From: Coriobacteriaceae bacterium AF08-21
GTDB taxonomy: Bacteria; Actinomycetota; Coriobacteriia; Coriobacteriales; Coriobacteriaceae
Assembly: GCA_027687465.1 (NCBI GenBank)
Contig: JAQCQR010000004.1
Location: 87,115-135,302 of the forward strand
Reading direction: 5' to 3'
Length of the DNA stretch: 48,188 nucleotides
Shown here: piece after piece, positions 34,568 to 44,461 of the stretch
How the letters are laid out: the number at the start of each line of letters is the position of its first letter
Numbering within the stretch: position 1 is the stretch's first letter
Made by a program: the position numbers and the translations under genes
Notes under the pieces: generated by a model
What the model was told of the DNA's origin: nothing
Databases searched by the model: none
What the model saw: the letters and a program-made list of their open reading frames with translations, nothing else

Positions 34568-35068
34568 TCAGTCCTCTCTCGTAATCGGGGCGACCGTCGC
34601 CCCGCAAAATGCAATTAAATCATCGGGTGCAAGCTCAAGCTGATAACCACGCTTGCCTCCCGAAATAAAAATGGTATCCCAAAGGACACATGTCTCATCA
34701 ATGAGCGTCCGGTAGCGTTTTTTCATACCGACCGGACTGCAGCCGCCGCGAACGTAGCCAGTCGCCGCAAGCAAATCCTTCACATGCATCATGGCCAAGG
34801 ACTTCTCCCCCGCGGCACGCGCGGCGGACTTTAGATCGAGCTCGTCGGCAACAGGGATGCAGCACACGACGTGGTCGTTGGACGGCGTCACGCAGACCAA
34901 GGTCTTAAATCCTTGTCCGGGCTCCTCGCCAAGCTGCTCCGAAATCGCGACCCCCAGGCCCGCCGACTCATCACCATCGTCTTCGTACGTATGTAGAACA
35001 TAGGAAATGCCGGCGCTTTCCAGCTCGCGCATCGCATTGGTTTTTGGCGTCTTTACAGCCTTTGCCAT
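34568..35068 (-). CDS. ybaK: YbaK/EbsC-family Cys-tRNA(Pro) deacylase
   Basis: A 166-residue trans-editing enzyme that hydrolyses misacylated Cys-tRNA(Pro). The start AMRELESAGISYVLHTYE, the GFKTLV segment with the conserved Lys and GYVRGGCSPVGMKKRY match the family, as does the length. AAAGGA precedes the ATG at 35068; an upstream open extension of 32 codons has no support. On the minus strand a TATACT -10 box lies about 40 bases upstream, so an operon promoter is plausible. Confidence 0.93.
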   Translation of the reverse strand: MAKAVKTPKTNAMRELESAGISYVLHTYEDDGDESAGLGVAISEQLGEEPGQGFKTLVCVTPSNDHVVCCIPVADELDLKSAARAAGEKSLAMMHVKDLLAATGYVRGGCSPVGMKKRYRTLIDETCVLWDTIFISGGKRGYQLELAPDDLIAFCGATVAPITRED

Positions 35069-35149
35069 GGCATATCCTTTCCCTCGCATTCGGACGCAAG
35101 GATTAAGTATATGTCCAATTCGGCTGCATACGTCACTTCGACACAGCAA

Positions 35150-35180
35150 GCGCCATCGAATCACAAGGAGTCGATGGCGC
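35150..35180 (-). terminator. Hairpin after uvrA
   Basis: A perfect 10-bp stem GCGCCATCGA / TCGATGGCGC with an 11-base loop, 20 bases past the uvrA stop. The following T content is poor (TTGCTGTG), so termination may be partial. Confidence 0.55.
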
Positions 35181-35200
35181 CCATAAACTGAATCGCCTAT

Positions 35201-38080
35201 TTATTGAGCATCAAGTTGAGCCTGACGCTCCCGGTCACGCCTGAGCAACGGCGCCAAAAACTTGCCCGTATAACTCTGCGGACAGTCCGCAACCTGCTCC
35301 GGTGTGCCCGAAACCACGACGGTTCCGCCGCCGTTACCGCCCTCGGGGCCCATATCGATCAGGCGGTCGGCAACCTTGATGACATCAAGGTTGTGTTCAA
35401 TCACCAGCACCGTGTTGCCCGCATCGACCAAGCGCTGCAGCACATCGAGCAGCTGGCGGACGTCCTCAAAATGAAGGCCGGTCGTCGGCTCATCCAAAAT
35501 ATAGAACGTCTTGCCCGTCTGGCGTCGATGAAGCTCCTTGGCGAGCTTCACACGCTGCGCCTCGCCGCCCGAGAGCGTCGTAGCGGGCTGGCCCAGGCTC
35601 ACGTAGCCCAAGCCTACATCGTACAGCGTCTGGAGCTTGCGCTTAATCTGCGGGATATTCCCAAAGAAGGCCAGTGCCTCGGTGACGCTCATGTCGAGCA
35701 CGTCCGAGATGGTCTTACCACGGTAGGTGACCTCAAGCGTCTCGCGGTTATAGCGTTTGCCGCCGCAGACCTCACAGGGGACATAGATATCGGGAAGGAA
35801 GTGCATCTCGATCTTAATTTGTCCGTCGCCCTTGCATGCTTCGCAGCGACCGCCGCTCACGTTAAAGGAGAAACGTCCCGGCGAGTAGCCGCGCGCCTTC
35901 GACTCCGGCGTACTCGCAAACAGCGCGCGAAGATCATCCCACAGGCCAATGTACGTAGCAGGGTTGGAACGCGGCGTGCGGCCAATCGGCGACTGGTCGA
36001 TATCGATAACCTTATCGATACACTCGATGCCCTCGATTTTCTTATACGGACCCACAGGGCGCGTCGAACGGTGAATGGCATTCGTAAGGGCAGGTGCGAT
36101 AGTGTCGGTAACCAGGGAGCTCTTACCCGATCCCGACACGCCGGTAACGACCGTAAGCGTACCAAACTCGATCTTGGCGGTAACGTTTTTGAGGTTGTTG
36201 GCGCGGGCGCCCGTGATCTTAAGGCAGCCGCGACCGGGCTTGCGGCGCTCATCGGGAACCCGGATCATTCGTTTGCCGGTCAGATAAGCGCCCGTCATCG
36301 ACTCGGGACACGCCATGATATCGGCAGGCGTTCCCGCCGCGACTACGTGTCCGCCGTTCACGCCCGCGCCGGGGCCCATGTCGATCACATAGTCGGCAGC
36401 ACGAATCGTATCCTCATCATGCTCGACGACGATGACGGTATTGCCGATATCGCGTAGGCGCTCAAGCGTCTTGATCAGGCGCTCGTTATCGCGCTGATGG
36501 AGGCCAATCGATGGCTCGTCCAAAATGTACAGGACACCCATGAGGCCGGCGCCGATCTGCGTTGCCAGGCGAATGCGCTGGGCCTCGCCTCCGGAAAGCG
36601 TCGCCGAGGCACGGTCGAGGGTCAGATAGTCGAGTCCGACATCGACCAGAAAGCGCAGGCGCTCCAGGATTTCCTTAACGATGCGCCCGCCGATAAATTG
36701 TTGGCGCTCGGTAAGCCCCAAGCCCTCAAAAAACTCGAGCGACTCGCGGCACGATAGACAACAGACCTCGTAAATGGACTTACCGCCTACGGTAACAGCG
36801 AGCATCTCGGGGCGCAAACGAGCGCCGTGGCAGCTCGAGCACGGCTCCTCGCGGATGTACTTCTCCAAGCGCGCCTTGGTGTTCTCATTCGTCGTCTCGG
36901 TATAGCGCTCGTACAGGATATTGCGCACACCCGAGAACTTGGTGTCCCACTGGCTGCGGCGCCCATCGAGCTTTTGATAGTCGACCGAAATCTTCTGGTC
37001 GCCCATGCCGTCTAAAAACGCACGACACACCCGCGGAGGCAGATCCTCCCACGGCGTATCGACGCTCACCTTAAAGTGTTTGCAGACCGCAGCGAAAATC
37101 TGCGGATAGTAGTTAGAGTTGCCAAACAGGCTGCCAAAGACCCCGTCGGCGATCGACTTCGAGGGGTCTTCGATTAGGGCCTCGGCATCGACCGTCTTCT
37201 TAAAGCCCAGGCCATCGCACTCGGGGCACGCGCCATAGGGCGCGTTGAACGAGAAATCACGCGGCTGCAGGTCATCGATGGAGTGTCCATGCTCCGGGCA
37301 CGCTAACGCCAGCGAATACTCCAGCAACTCGCCTTCGGTCCCCTCGGGAGCGTCGCGGTCGGGCAGCAAGTATACGTTCACATTGCCGTGCGCCAGCGCA
37401 GTCGCCTGTTCAACGGACTCGGCAATACGGCCCAGCGAGTTCTCGCGAATCACGATGCGGTCGACCACGACCTCGATATCGTGCTTGAATTTCTTATCCA
37501 AATCGATAGGGTCATCAAGCGAGCGAACCTCGCCGTCGACACGCACGCGGCTAAAGCCCTCGGCGCGAAGGTCCTCAAACAGCTTGGTGTACTCGCCTTT
37601 TCGCCCGCGCACCACCGGTGCCAGCACAAACGCGCGGCGGCCCTCCCCCGCCGCCAGGACCTTATCGGCGACCTGGTCGGTCGTCTGGCGCTCAATGACG
37701 CGGCCGCATTCGGGACAGTGCGGGGTGCCCACACGGGCGAACAGCAGACGCAGATAGTCATAAATCTCGGTTACGGTGCCAACCGTCGAGCGAGGGTTTT
37801 TAGATGTCGTCTTTTGGTCGATCGACACCGCCGGCGAAAGGCCGTCGATTGAATCCAAGTCGGGTTTGTCCATCTGGCCCAAGAACTGGCGCGCATAACT
37901 CGAAAGGCTCTCGACGTATCGACGCTGGCCCTCGGCATAGATAGTGTCGAATGCCAGCGAACTCTTGCCCGAGCCAGAAAGACCGGTAATGACCACGAGT
38001 TGGTCACGCGGAATGGAAACATCGATATCACGGAGGTTGTGCTCACGAGCGCCGCGAATAACGATAGAGGAATCAGACAT
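35201..38080 (-). CDS. uvrA: UvrABC excinuclease subunit A
   Basis: A 959-residue damage-recognition ATPase with two ABC modules. It begins with [21 protein letters not shown] and Walker [13 protein letters not shown]; the second Walker A is [13 protein letters not shown]. Zinc-binding clusters CPECDGLG and CEACKGDG...[10 protein letters not shown] are intact, and the signatures [13 protein letters not shown] and [13 protein letters not shown] are both present. AAGGAG stands before the ATG at 38080. A LexA-type box lies 62 bases upstream, so SOS control is expected. Confidence 0.97.
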   Translation of the reverse strand: MSDSSIVIRGAREHNLRDIDVSIPRDQLVVITGLSGSGKSSLAFDTIYAEGQRRYVESLSSYARQFLGQMDKPDLDSIDGLSPAVSIDQKTTSKNPRSTVGTVTEIYDYLRLLFARVGTPHCPECGRVIERQTTDQVADKVLAAGEGRRAFVLAPVVRGRKGEYTKLFEDLRAEGFSRVRVDGEVRSLDDPIDLDKKFKHDIEVVVDRIVIRENSLGRIAESVEQATALAHGNVNVYLLPDRDAPEGTEGELLEYSLALACPEHGHSIDDLQPRDFSFNAPYGACPECDGLGFKKTVDAEALIEDPSKSIADGVFGSLFGNSNYYPQIFAAVCKHFKVSVDTPWEDLPPRVCRAFLDGMGDQKISVDYQKLDGRRSQWDTKFSGVRNILYERYTETTNENTKARLEKYIREEPCSSCHGARLRPEMLAVTVGGKSIYEVCCLSCRESLEFFEGLGLTERQQFIGGRIVKEILERLRFLVDVGLDYLTLDRASATLSGGEAQRIRLATQIGAGLMGVLYILDEPSIGLHQRDNERLIKTLERLRDIGNTVIVVEHDEDTIRAADYVIDMGPGAGVNGGHVVAAGTPADIMACPESMTGAYLTGKRMIRVPDERRKPGRGCLKITGARANNLKNVTAKIEFGTLTVVTGVSGSGKSSLVTDTIAPALTNAIHRSTRPVGPYKKIEGIECIDKVIDIDQSPIGRTPRSNPATYIGLWDDLRALFASTPESKARGYSPGRFSFNVSGGRCEACKGDGQIKIEMHFLPDIYVPCEVCGGKRYNRETLEVTYRGKTISDVLDMSVTEALAFFGNIPQIKRKLQTLYDVGLGYVSLGQPATTLSGGEAQRVKLAKELHRRQTGKTFYILDEPTTGLHFEDVRQLLDVLQRLVDAGNTVLVIEHNLDVIKVADRLIDMGPEGGNGGGTVVVSGTPEQVADCPQSYTGKFLAPLLRRDRERQAQLDAQ

Positions 38081-38123
38081 GGAAGCTCCTTGCCTCCTAT
38101 TGCATCGAATCATACTGCCGATG

Positions 38124-38155
38124 AGTTTAGCGCACTCGACGCGCACAGATGTTCG
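38124..38155 (-). promoter_or_regulatory. LexA (SOS) box and promoter of uvrA
   Basis: CGCACAGATGTTCG (38142-38155) matches 13 of 14 positions of the Gram-positive SOS consensus CGAACRNNYGTTYG. On the minus strand TAAACT (38124-38129) is a plausible -10 box, which puts the SOS box over its -35 region, where LexA would block RNA polymerase. No such box is seen before uvrB or the ybaK-murJ-uvrC operon. Confidence 0.7.
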
Positions 38156-38273
38156 TAATACAAGATTCGCAGACCTTTAGCTTTGCGTATCGGGCGCTTT
38201 GTTTCTCGAAATGCCGTGGAAAGGTTACAGTAATCTAATACTGAACTTAATTTGCTGTACCAGAGGAACGTCC

Positions 38274-40427
38274 ATGACCGAAGATATCCCCCTTGAAATC
38301 ACTTCGAGCGACATGGCCAATCTGCCCATATTCATCGCCGTCCTTATCGTGGCCGCCGTCGTCGTGCGCGTGTATTTTTCAATCAAACGCAACGAAAAGC
38401 CACCCATTGCCCGCGTCTTTTGGTGCGCGACGCTCCTCATCCCGCTCGGCGTGGTAGCTGCATGGATTACGAATCAATCGCTCGTAAATGAGGGCAGCTC
38501 CCTATGGGTCCTTTCTTATTCGGCGCTCGGTGCTGCCGCCGTCATGCTTCTTGTCGAGCCCTTGGTTTCGGGACTTATCGACCAAACCGACCTTGCGACG
38601 GGAACGGTTGCCTGTATTTGCCGCGACATCCTTGTCATCGCCGCTGTTTCAGCGCTCTCGTTCGTTTCAATCGAAATTGCCTGCAACGAAACGTTCTATC
38701 GCATTCCCGCCAACTCATTCGGGTTTTCCGTCGGGTTGCTCGCGACGGTTCTGCTCTCCCTTTATTTGCTGGGACAGCGTCATGGAGGCGTCATGGTCCT
38801 CGTGCCCGTCGTCTGTTGCGTCCTTGGCATTGCCGAGCACTTCGTCATAACGTTTAAAGGCGAAGCCATCCTGCCAAGCGATATCTTGGCCCTTGGCACC
38901 GCAATGGAAGTGAGCGAGGGATACGAGTTTACCTTTACCGCCGGAATCGTAACCTCTCTCGCCCTGCTGGAGATTTCCCTGGGGCTTCTTTCGCTCATCC
39001 GACCGCGAAAGCTCCGTACGCCCACCCATGTCTTCCCCGCTATCGCCGCTAACCTCTGTGCTTTTCTGCTAGTGACCGTTGTGGGGCTCTCAGGCTTTTC
39101 CAACATCGACTTGGAGCAGGCGCTGGATTTTGGATTTGACCGTTGGCAGCCCATCACCACGTATGCGTCTCAGGGTTTTATCACTTCGTTCACCGAAATG
39201 GTCAACGAGTTGCCCATTGAGAAGCCCGAAGACTATACGCCCGATGAGGCGCAGAGCATCGAGCAGGAGCTCGCCGCCGTCTACGACAGCACATATGGCT
39301 CGAGCGAACAGCGCGCGGCGGCCGTTGCCCAGTTCAATGAAATCAAGCCGACGATTGTTGCCATCATGAACGAGAGTTTTAGCGACCTTTCGTGCTTTGA
39401 GCAGCTCCAGGCGGCCGGGTACTCCGGCCCCGCATTCTACAACTCGCTTCCCGACACACTTGTTCGCGGCACCATGCTCGCTTCGGTCGCCGGTGGCGGA
39501 ACGGCGAACTCCGAATTCGAATTTTTGACCGGAGCGACAACGGCCTTTGTCGGATTAGGCAAGATCCCCTATCAGCTGTATCAGATGAATGGCGTAAACA
39601 GCCTGGCAAAGGACCTTAAAGAGCTTGGGTATACCACTACCGCTATGCACCCGCAAAACCCCGTCAACTACCATCGAGATAAAATCTATCAGCAGCTGGG
39701 CTTTGGAGACTTTCTTTCAATCGGCGATTTCGAAGGTGCGCCCTATTACCATGCCGGCGTATGCGACTACGCCACCTACGACAAGATACTCGACCTGCTT
39801 AGAACCGACGAAGCGCCGCAGTTCATCTTTGACGTCACGATGCAAAATCACGGCGGCTACGACTATGGCACCGTTCCCGCCGAAGAGCTGACAAACTATT
39901 GGGTCGAGGGAGCCAGCGAAGGCGCCAACAGCGCGCTCAACACCTATCTCACCTGCATCAACGCATCCGACCGGGACCTCGAGTACTTTATCAACGAGCT
40001 CCGCAACATCGGCAGACCGGTTGTTCTTGTCTTTTTTGGCGACCATCAGCCGAGCGCCGCAACGACTCTCAACGACGAGCTGTACCCTCAGGAAGATACG
40101 GCAAGCCACGCTTTCCGTATCTATCAGTCGACATATCTCGTCTGGGCTAACTATGAGATCGCCGGCAATACCGAGCTCAACGTCTACGACACCGTCGGGG
40201 CAAACGAGATTGCAGCCATTACCCTTAATAAGATCGGCGCCCCGCTCACCAATTACCAAAAGGCCCTGCTTGCGACAAGGTCAGATGTGCCCACCATCAA
40301 TGTCGCCGGCTATCTCGGTGCCGACGGGCTGCGCTACGACTTGGAATCGGAAGACAGCCCCTACGCCTCGACGATCGACAAGCTGCAGCGCATGCAATAC
40401 CTCAAGTTCGCCAGCAAAGTTCAGTAA
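38274..40427 (+). CDS. LTA-synthase-like membrane sulfatase-fold protein
   Basis: A 717-residue polytopic protein. The first 290 residues hold about eight hydrophobic segments; the rest is an extracellular alkaline-phosphatase/sulfatase-fold domain of the LtaS/YqgS type. Key motifs are AIMNESFSDLSCF (metal-binding Glu), GGGTANSEFEFLTG with the expected nucleophile Thr near 410, DVTMQNHGGYD and VLVFFGDHQPS. Such enzymes transfer phosphoglycerol or phosphoethanolamine to envelope polymers; which one is unknown. AGAGGAAC precedes ATG 38274. It is divergent from uvrA and stands alone. Confidence 0.85.
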   Translation: MTEDIPLEITSSDMANLPIFIAVLIVAAVVVRVYFSIKRNEKPPIARVFWCATLLIPLGVVAAWITNQSLVNEGSSLWVLSYSALGAAAVMLLVEPLVSGLIDQTDLATGTVACICRDILVIAAVSALSFVSIEIACNETFYRIPANSFGFSVGLLATVLLSLYLLGQRHGGVMVLVPVVCCVLGIAEHFVITFKGEAILPSDILALGTAMEVSEGYEFTFTAGIVTSLALLEISLGLLSLIRPRKLRTPTHVFPAIAANLCAFLLVTVVGLSGFSNIDLEQALDFGFDRWQPITTYASQGFITSFTEMVNELPIEKPEDYTPDEAQSIEQELAAVYDSTYGSSEQRAAAVAQFNEIKPTIVAIMNESFSDLSCFEQLQAAGYSGPAFYNSLPDTLVRGTMLASVAGGGTANSEFEFLTGATTAFVGLGKIPYQLYQMNGVNSLAKDLKELGYTTTAMHPQNPVNYHRDKIYQQLGFGDFLSIGDFEGAPYYHAGVCDYATYDKILDLLRTDEAPQFIFDVTMQNHGGYDYGTVPAEELTNYWVEGASEGANSALNTYLTCINASDRDLEYFINELRNIGRPVVLVFFGDHQPSAATTLNDELYPQEDTASHAFRIYQSTYLVWANYEIAGNTELNVYDTVGANEIAAITLNKIGAPLTNYQKALLATRSDVPTINVAGYLGADGLRYDLESEDSPYASTIDKLQRMQYLKFASKVQ

Positions 40428-40511
40428 GCCCGCCCATTCGCTTGGGCCCATCGTATTGCAAGCACGCTCGGCCCAAACGCATCGCAAATGACTCCCGCTC
40501 GCAAACGAGGG

Positions 40512-40517
40512 TACAAT
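40512..40517 (+). promoter_or_regulatory. Candidate promoter of mrp
   Basis: TACAAT (40512-40517) is a good -10 box, with ATGACT 18 bases upstream as a -35. It would give a leader of about 50 bases before the mrp ATG. A 7-bp hairpin (TTGGGCC / GGCCCAA, 40442-40476) upstream may mark the end of the preceding gene. Confidence 0.45.
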
Positions 40518-40572
40518 GACGCTCGTGTCACATCGCGGGGCCCCGGCCCCAGCATATACAAAGGAGTCATAC

Positions 40573-41403
40573 ATGGGTTGCGAACACGCACAGGCCGCCG
40601 GCGGACAAACGTCGCCGTCGCAATTTGAGGAGAACACGCTGTCCGAGGTCAAGCGCGTCATCGCCGTGCTTTCCGGCAAGGGCGGTGTCGGCAAGTCATT
40701 TGTCACCGGTGCCATCGCCACCGAGCTTGCCCGTCACGGCCACAAGGTCGGCGTCCTCGATGCCGACATCACCGGTCCCTCTATCCCCAAGATGTTCGGT
40801 ATGAGTGGACGCCACGTCCATGCCCTTGGCAACCTTATGCTGCCCGAAATCTCCGAGCACGGCGTCAAGGTCATGAGCTCCAACCTGCTGCTCCAAAACG
40901 AGACCGACCCCGTCCTTTGGCGCGGTCCGGTCATCGCAGGCGCCATTAGGCAGTTCTGGAGCGAGACCTCGTGGGGCCCCATCGACTACCTGCTGGTCGA
41001 CATGCCTCCGGGAACAGGCGACGTCGCGCTCACCGTCTTCCAGTCGCTGCCCGTCGACGGCATCGTCATCGTCACGAGCCCGCAGGATCTGGTCTCGATG
41101 ATCGTCGCCAAGGCGGTCAACATGGCCGAGAAGATGAACGTCCCCATTCTGGGCATTGTCGAGAACATGAGCTATATTGAGTGCCCCGACTGCGGCAAGA
41201 AGATCGAGGTCTTTGGCAAGAGCAAGCTCCCCGAGGTCGCAGAGCGCTATAACCTCGACATCTTGGGGCAGCTTCCCATTAATCCGGCACTCGCCGAGGC
41301 CTGCGATAAGGGCGAGGTCGAGACCGCGCTGCCCGATGGCATGTTGCCCAAGGCAGTCTCTGCCGTCGAGGCTATTACCCCGCACGAGACCGACGAGGCC
41401 TAA
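40573..41403 (+). CDS. Mrp/ApbC-family iron-sulfur cluster carrier ATPase
   Basis: A 276-residue cytoplasmic P-loop NTPase thought to carry [4Fe-4S] clusters to target enzymes. The deviant Walker A GKGGVGKS (35-42), DADITGPSIPKMFG, DYLLVDMPPGTGDVALT and the C-terminal cluster-binding pair in ECPDCGKKIEVFG are present. It has a short N-terminus with Cys3 and no extra DUF59 domain. AAGGAG precedes ATG 40573. The next gene starts right after its stop, so it is co-transcribed with a flavoprotein. Confidence 0.94.
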   Translation: MGCEHAQAAGGQTSPSQFEENTLSEVKRVIAVLSGKGGVGKSFVTGAIATELARHGHKVGVLDADITGPSIPKMFGMSGRHVHALGNLMLPEISEHGVKVMSSNLLLQNETDPVLWRGPVIAGAIRQFWSETSWGPIDYLLVDMPPGTGDVALTVFQSLPVDGIVIVTSPQDLVSMIVAKAVNMAEKMNVPILGIVENMSYIECPDCGKKIEVFGKSKLPEVAERYNLDILGQLPINPALAEACDKGEVETALPDGMLPKAVSAVEAITPHETDEA

Positions 41404-42675
41404 GTGAACGCGAGCGCCTTCTATGACGTCCTGGTAATCGGCGGCGGGGCTTCAGGCCTCGCCGCCGCCATTACGGCCGCACGCGTTGGCAAAAGCGTCT
41501 GCATCGTTGAGCGCGATGTCGCCTGCGGCCTTAAGCTCCTTGCGACCGGTAACGGCCGCTGCAACCTCTCCAACGAATCGATCGATCCTCAGCGGTATAA
41601 CCACCCAGCATTCGTCACATCCGTCATGGGCCCCCAGCCCGAACAAGAGCTTATGGGTTTCTTCTCCTCGCTGGGTATCATGACAACCTCCGAGGAAGGC
41701 CGGCTGTACCCGCGCTCCCTTCGCGCCGAATCGGTGCGCGACGCGCTTCTCAACGTTTGCGACCGCCTAGGTATCACCTTAATCTGCGGAGCCTACGTTG
41801 CCTCGGCGCACAAAGCTTCCGAAGGCTGGGCACTCCAAATAGACCGTCCAGCGCGGGCGCTCAAGGCAAAAAAGCACGACGACCGAAAATCGGAGCTCCG
41901 CTCGCTTCGGAAAGCGCTCGCTGATGTCCCTCGCAAGAACGTGGCCCTGCAGGCACATGCCGTAATTATCGCCACGGGCGGCAACCCCACCGGTATCGCC
42001 GATACGTTTCGCCTCCCCCTCACTTCGCTGCGCCCCATCCTCTGCCCCGTATCGGCAACGGTCTTTGGCGATCGGGCGGCGCTCAAGACGTTGGATGGCC
42101 TGCGCGTCCGCGCCCGCTTGACGCTCGCCCGCAATCATAATGAGCTCTGGCACGAAGACGGTGAAGTGCTGTTTCGAACCTTCGGTATCTCGGGCGTCGC
42201 TGTCTTCAACCTCTCTCGTCGTATCCAGCACGGCGATACGATCCTGCTCGACGTTTTCCCCGACCTCTCCAAAGACGAGTTGCTCGATACGCTCAACCGG
42301 CGCGTTGAGCTGCTCGGCGGCTTTTCGCCCCGCGATCCCCGTTGGCTCGACGGCATGCTCGCCCCGCAACTCTCCCGCGTCGTCTGCACAGCGTTCGAGC
42401 AGTGCCATCCAGGCTCCAACGATGTCATCCACCTGGTCTCGATCCTCAAGCACTTTAAGTTGCTCGTCAAGGGAACAGCCGAGGAGCGCTCAGCGCAGGT
42501 CACGCGTGGTGGCGTATCTGTCGAGAGCATCTCAACACCCAGCCTACGCGCGCGCAGCGTTGTCGACGCCCCGCTTTACGTCTGCGGTGAAGCGCTCGAC
42601 ATCGACGCCGATTGCGGAGGCTTTAACCTTGCGTGGGCCTGGATCTCGGGCATTCGCGCTGCAAGCAGCCTGTAG
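41404..42675 (+). CDS. HI0933-family FAD-binding oxidoreductase
   Basis: A 423-residue flavoprotein with the dinucleotide site VLVIGGGASGLAAAITAARVGK at the N-terminus, LLATGNGRCNLSN, which is diagnostic of the HI0933/YhiN family, and LYVCGEALDIDADCGGFNLAWAWISG at the end. The reaction is unknown; members include BaiN, a flavoprotein linked to bile-acid modification in gut clostridia, but no specificity can be read here. The GTG start directly follows the mrp stop, so the two are translationally linked. Confidence 0.9.
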   Translation: MNASAFYDVLVIGGGASGLAAAITAARVGKSVCIVERDVACGLKLLATGNGRCNLSNESIDPQRYNHPAFVTSVMGPQPEQELMGFFSSLGIMTTSEEGRLYPRSLRAESVRDALLNVCDRLGITLICGAYVASAHKASEGWALQIDRPARALKAKKHDDRKSELRSLRKALADVPRKNVALQAHAVIIATGGNPTGIADTFRLPLTSLRPILCPVSATVFGDRAALKTLDGLRVRARLTLARNHNELWHEDGEVLFRTFGISGVAVFNLSRRIQHGDTILLDVFPDLSKDELLDTLNRRVELLGGFSPRDPRWLDGMLAPQLSRVVCTAFEQCHPGSNDVIHLVSILKHFKLLVKGTAEERSAQVTRGGVSVESISTPSLRARSVVDAPLYVCGEALDIDADCGGFNLAWAWISGIRAASSL

Positions 42676-42705
42676 CCGCGCAGTCTATAATCAAAAACGC
42701 ATTCG

Positions 42706-42738
42706 GGCCGTCTGGGATACCGGACGGCCTCTTTCTTG
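42706..42738 (+). terminator. Hairpin with T-rich tail between the two flavoprotein genes
   Basis: GGCCGTC pairs with GACGGCC around a GGGATACCG-type loop, followed by TCTTTCTT on the plus strand. It ends only eight bases before the ribosome site of the next gene, so it may attenuate readthrough. Confidence 0.6.
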
Positions 42739-42755
42739 CCTCTAAGGAGACCTCG

Positions 42756-44396
42756 ATGATCGAAATCACCCAAGTCAACGCGTCGCTCGATGAAGCCGAC
42801 GATGAAAATGCCTGTCTCATTGTTGGCAAGCGAGTCGCCAAGCGCGTCCTACGTTGCAAGGACTCCGAGATCAAGTCCATCGAGCTCCACCGCAAGTCAA
42901 TCGACGCTCGCAAAAAACGAGACGTCCATTTTATCCTGAGCTTTCGTGTTGAGCTGACTAGTCCCCACCTCGAGCGAGAAGCGGTCGACAGCGTTGCCGA
43001 GCGTGACCGCTCGCGCGTACGCGCGATAGAAGACGATGAGCCTTCATTCCCCTCCCCCGCCTCCGACGTACCTCAAGAACGCCCTGTCGTTGTCGGCGCC
43101 GGATGCGCCGGCCTTTTCGCTGCGCTTACGCTCGCCGAAGCAGGTCTTAAGCCCTTGCTCATCGAGCGCGGCGACCCGGCATTTCGCCGCTCGCAGGCGA
43201 TCGACCTCTTTCTAAAGGAGCGCATCCTCGACCCCGAGAGCAATATCCAGTTTGGCCTGGGCGGCGCGGGGACCTTCTCGGACGGCAAGCTCAATACGGG
43301 AACCAAAAATCCCGCCCATCGCCTTATCCTCGAAACCTTCGTCGAGGCGGGTGCGCCCCGCGATATTCTGTGGGATGCCAAGCCGCACATTGGCTCCGAC
43401 ATCCTTCCCACGGTCGTCACCGCTATATCCCAGCGCATCGAGCAGCTCGGAGGTGTCGTCCGTTATCGAACGAAGCTCGTCGACATTCGCATCGACGCGT
43501 CTGGCGCCATCACCGGTATTGATGTCCAATCGTCCCAAGACACCGCTTGCGAGCCAATCGAGACAAAGCACCTCATCCTCGCCTGCGGGCATTCTGCTCG
43601 CGATATTTTTGAGCTCCTTAAGGACCACAACGTGGTCCTCGCACAAAAGACCTTTGCCATGGGCGTTCGCATCGAGCATCCGCAGCGCGACATCGACCGA
43701 GCCCAATTCGGAGCCTCGGCGGGACATCCTGCCCTCGGAGCAGCCCCCTACAAGCTCGTCGCCCATCTTCCCAACGGCCGCAGCGTGTTCTCGTTTTGCA
43801 TGTGTCCCGGCGGGCAGGTTGTCGCCGCCTCTTCCGAGCAGGGCCACTTGTGCGTCAACGGCGCCAGTCTCAATGCCCGCGACGGACGCAACGCAAATGC
43901 CGCCCTGCTCGTTAACGTCACGCCTGAGGACCTTCCCAACGATGACCCACTCGCCGGCATCGAGCTCCAGCGCGCCTGCGAGGCGGCCGCCTACCGCCTG
44001 GGCGGTTCCAACTGGAACGCACCGGCACAGCTCGTCGGAGATTTCCTCGCAGGACGCGCCAGCAAGGCGCCCGGAAAGGTAAAGCCCACCTATCCGCTCG
44101 GTGTGACCTGGACGGCAATTGACGAAGCCCTGCCGCAGCATATCGTCGAGTCGCTCCGCCTGGGACTTCCCCTACTTGGAAAAAAGCTACGAGGCTACGA
44201 CCGCTCCGATGCTGTCCTTACCGGCGTGGAGACTCGCTCGAGCTCACCGGTCACCGTCACCCGAGACCGAACATGCCATGCCGTGTCGACCCCGGGCCTC
44301 TACCCTTGCGGTGAGGGAGCTGGATATGCCGGCGGCATCATGAGCGCCGCCACCGACGGCATCCGTTGTGCCGAAGCCCTGATCGCAGACCTCTAA
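42756..44396 (+). CDS. COG2509-type FAD-dependent dehydrogenase
   Basis: A 546-residue flavoprotein of an uncharacterised family. Residues 1-80 are a small basic domain that includes IKSIELHRKSIDARKKRDVHF; from about 110 the FAD site VVGAGCAGLFAALTLAEAG begins, followed by NIQFGLGGAGTFSDGKLNTG, FCMCPGGQVV and LYPCGEGAGYAGGIMSAATDG. These match COG2509 proteins, whose function is not known to me. AAGGAG precedes ATG 42756. It is not related to the upstream flavoprotein beyond the FAD fold. Confidence 0.88.
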   Translation: MIEITQVNASLDEADDENACLIVGKRVAKRVLRCKDSEIKSIELHRKSIDARKKRDVHFILSFRVELTSPHLEREAVDSVAERDRSRVRAIEDDEPSFPSPASDVPQERPVVVGAGCAGLFAALTLAEAGLKPLLIERGDPAFRRSQAIDLFLKERILDPESNIQFGLGGAGTFSDGKLNTGTKNPAHRLILETFVEAGAPRDILWDAKPHIGSDILPTVVTAISQRIEQLGGVVRYRTKLVDIRIDASGAITGIDVQSSQDTACEPIETKHLILACGHSARDIFELLKDHNVVLAQKTFAMGVRIEHPQRDIDRAQFGASAGHPALGAAPYKLVAHLPNGRSVFSFCMCPGGQVVAASSEQGHLCVNGASLNARDGRNANAALLVNVTPEDLPNDDPLAGIELQRACEAAAYRLGGSNWNAPAQLVGDFLAGRASKAPGKVKPTYPLGVTWTAIDEALPQHIVESLRLGLPLLGKKLRGYDRSDAVLTGVETRSSSPVTVTRDRTCHAVSTPGLYPCGEGAGYAGGIMSAATDGIRCAEALIADL

Positions 44397-44423
44397 CGCA
44401 CGAATTCCAGCGCGCAAAAGACG

Positions 44424-44458
44424 CATGCCCCGAGCTCCGCAGGGAACTCGGGGCATGT
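44424..44458. terminator. Terminator between convergent genes
   Basis: CATGCCCCGAG pairs perfectly with CTCGGGGCATG around a 12-base loop. A TCTTTT tract follows on the minus strand; on the plus strand the tail is weaker. It serves uvrB and possibly the convergent flavoprotein gene. Confidence 0.75.
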
Positions 44459-44461
44459 TCG

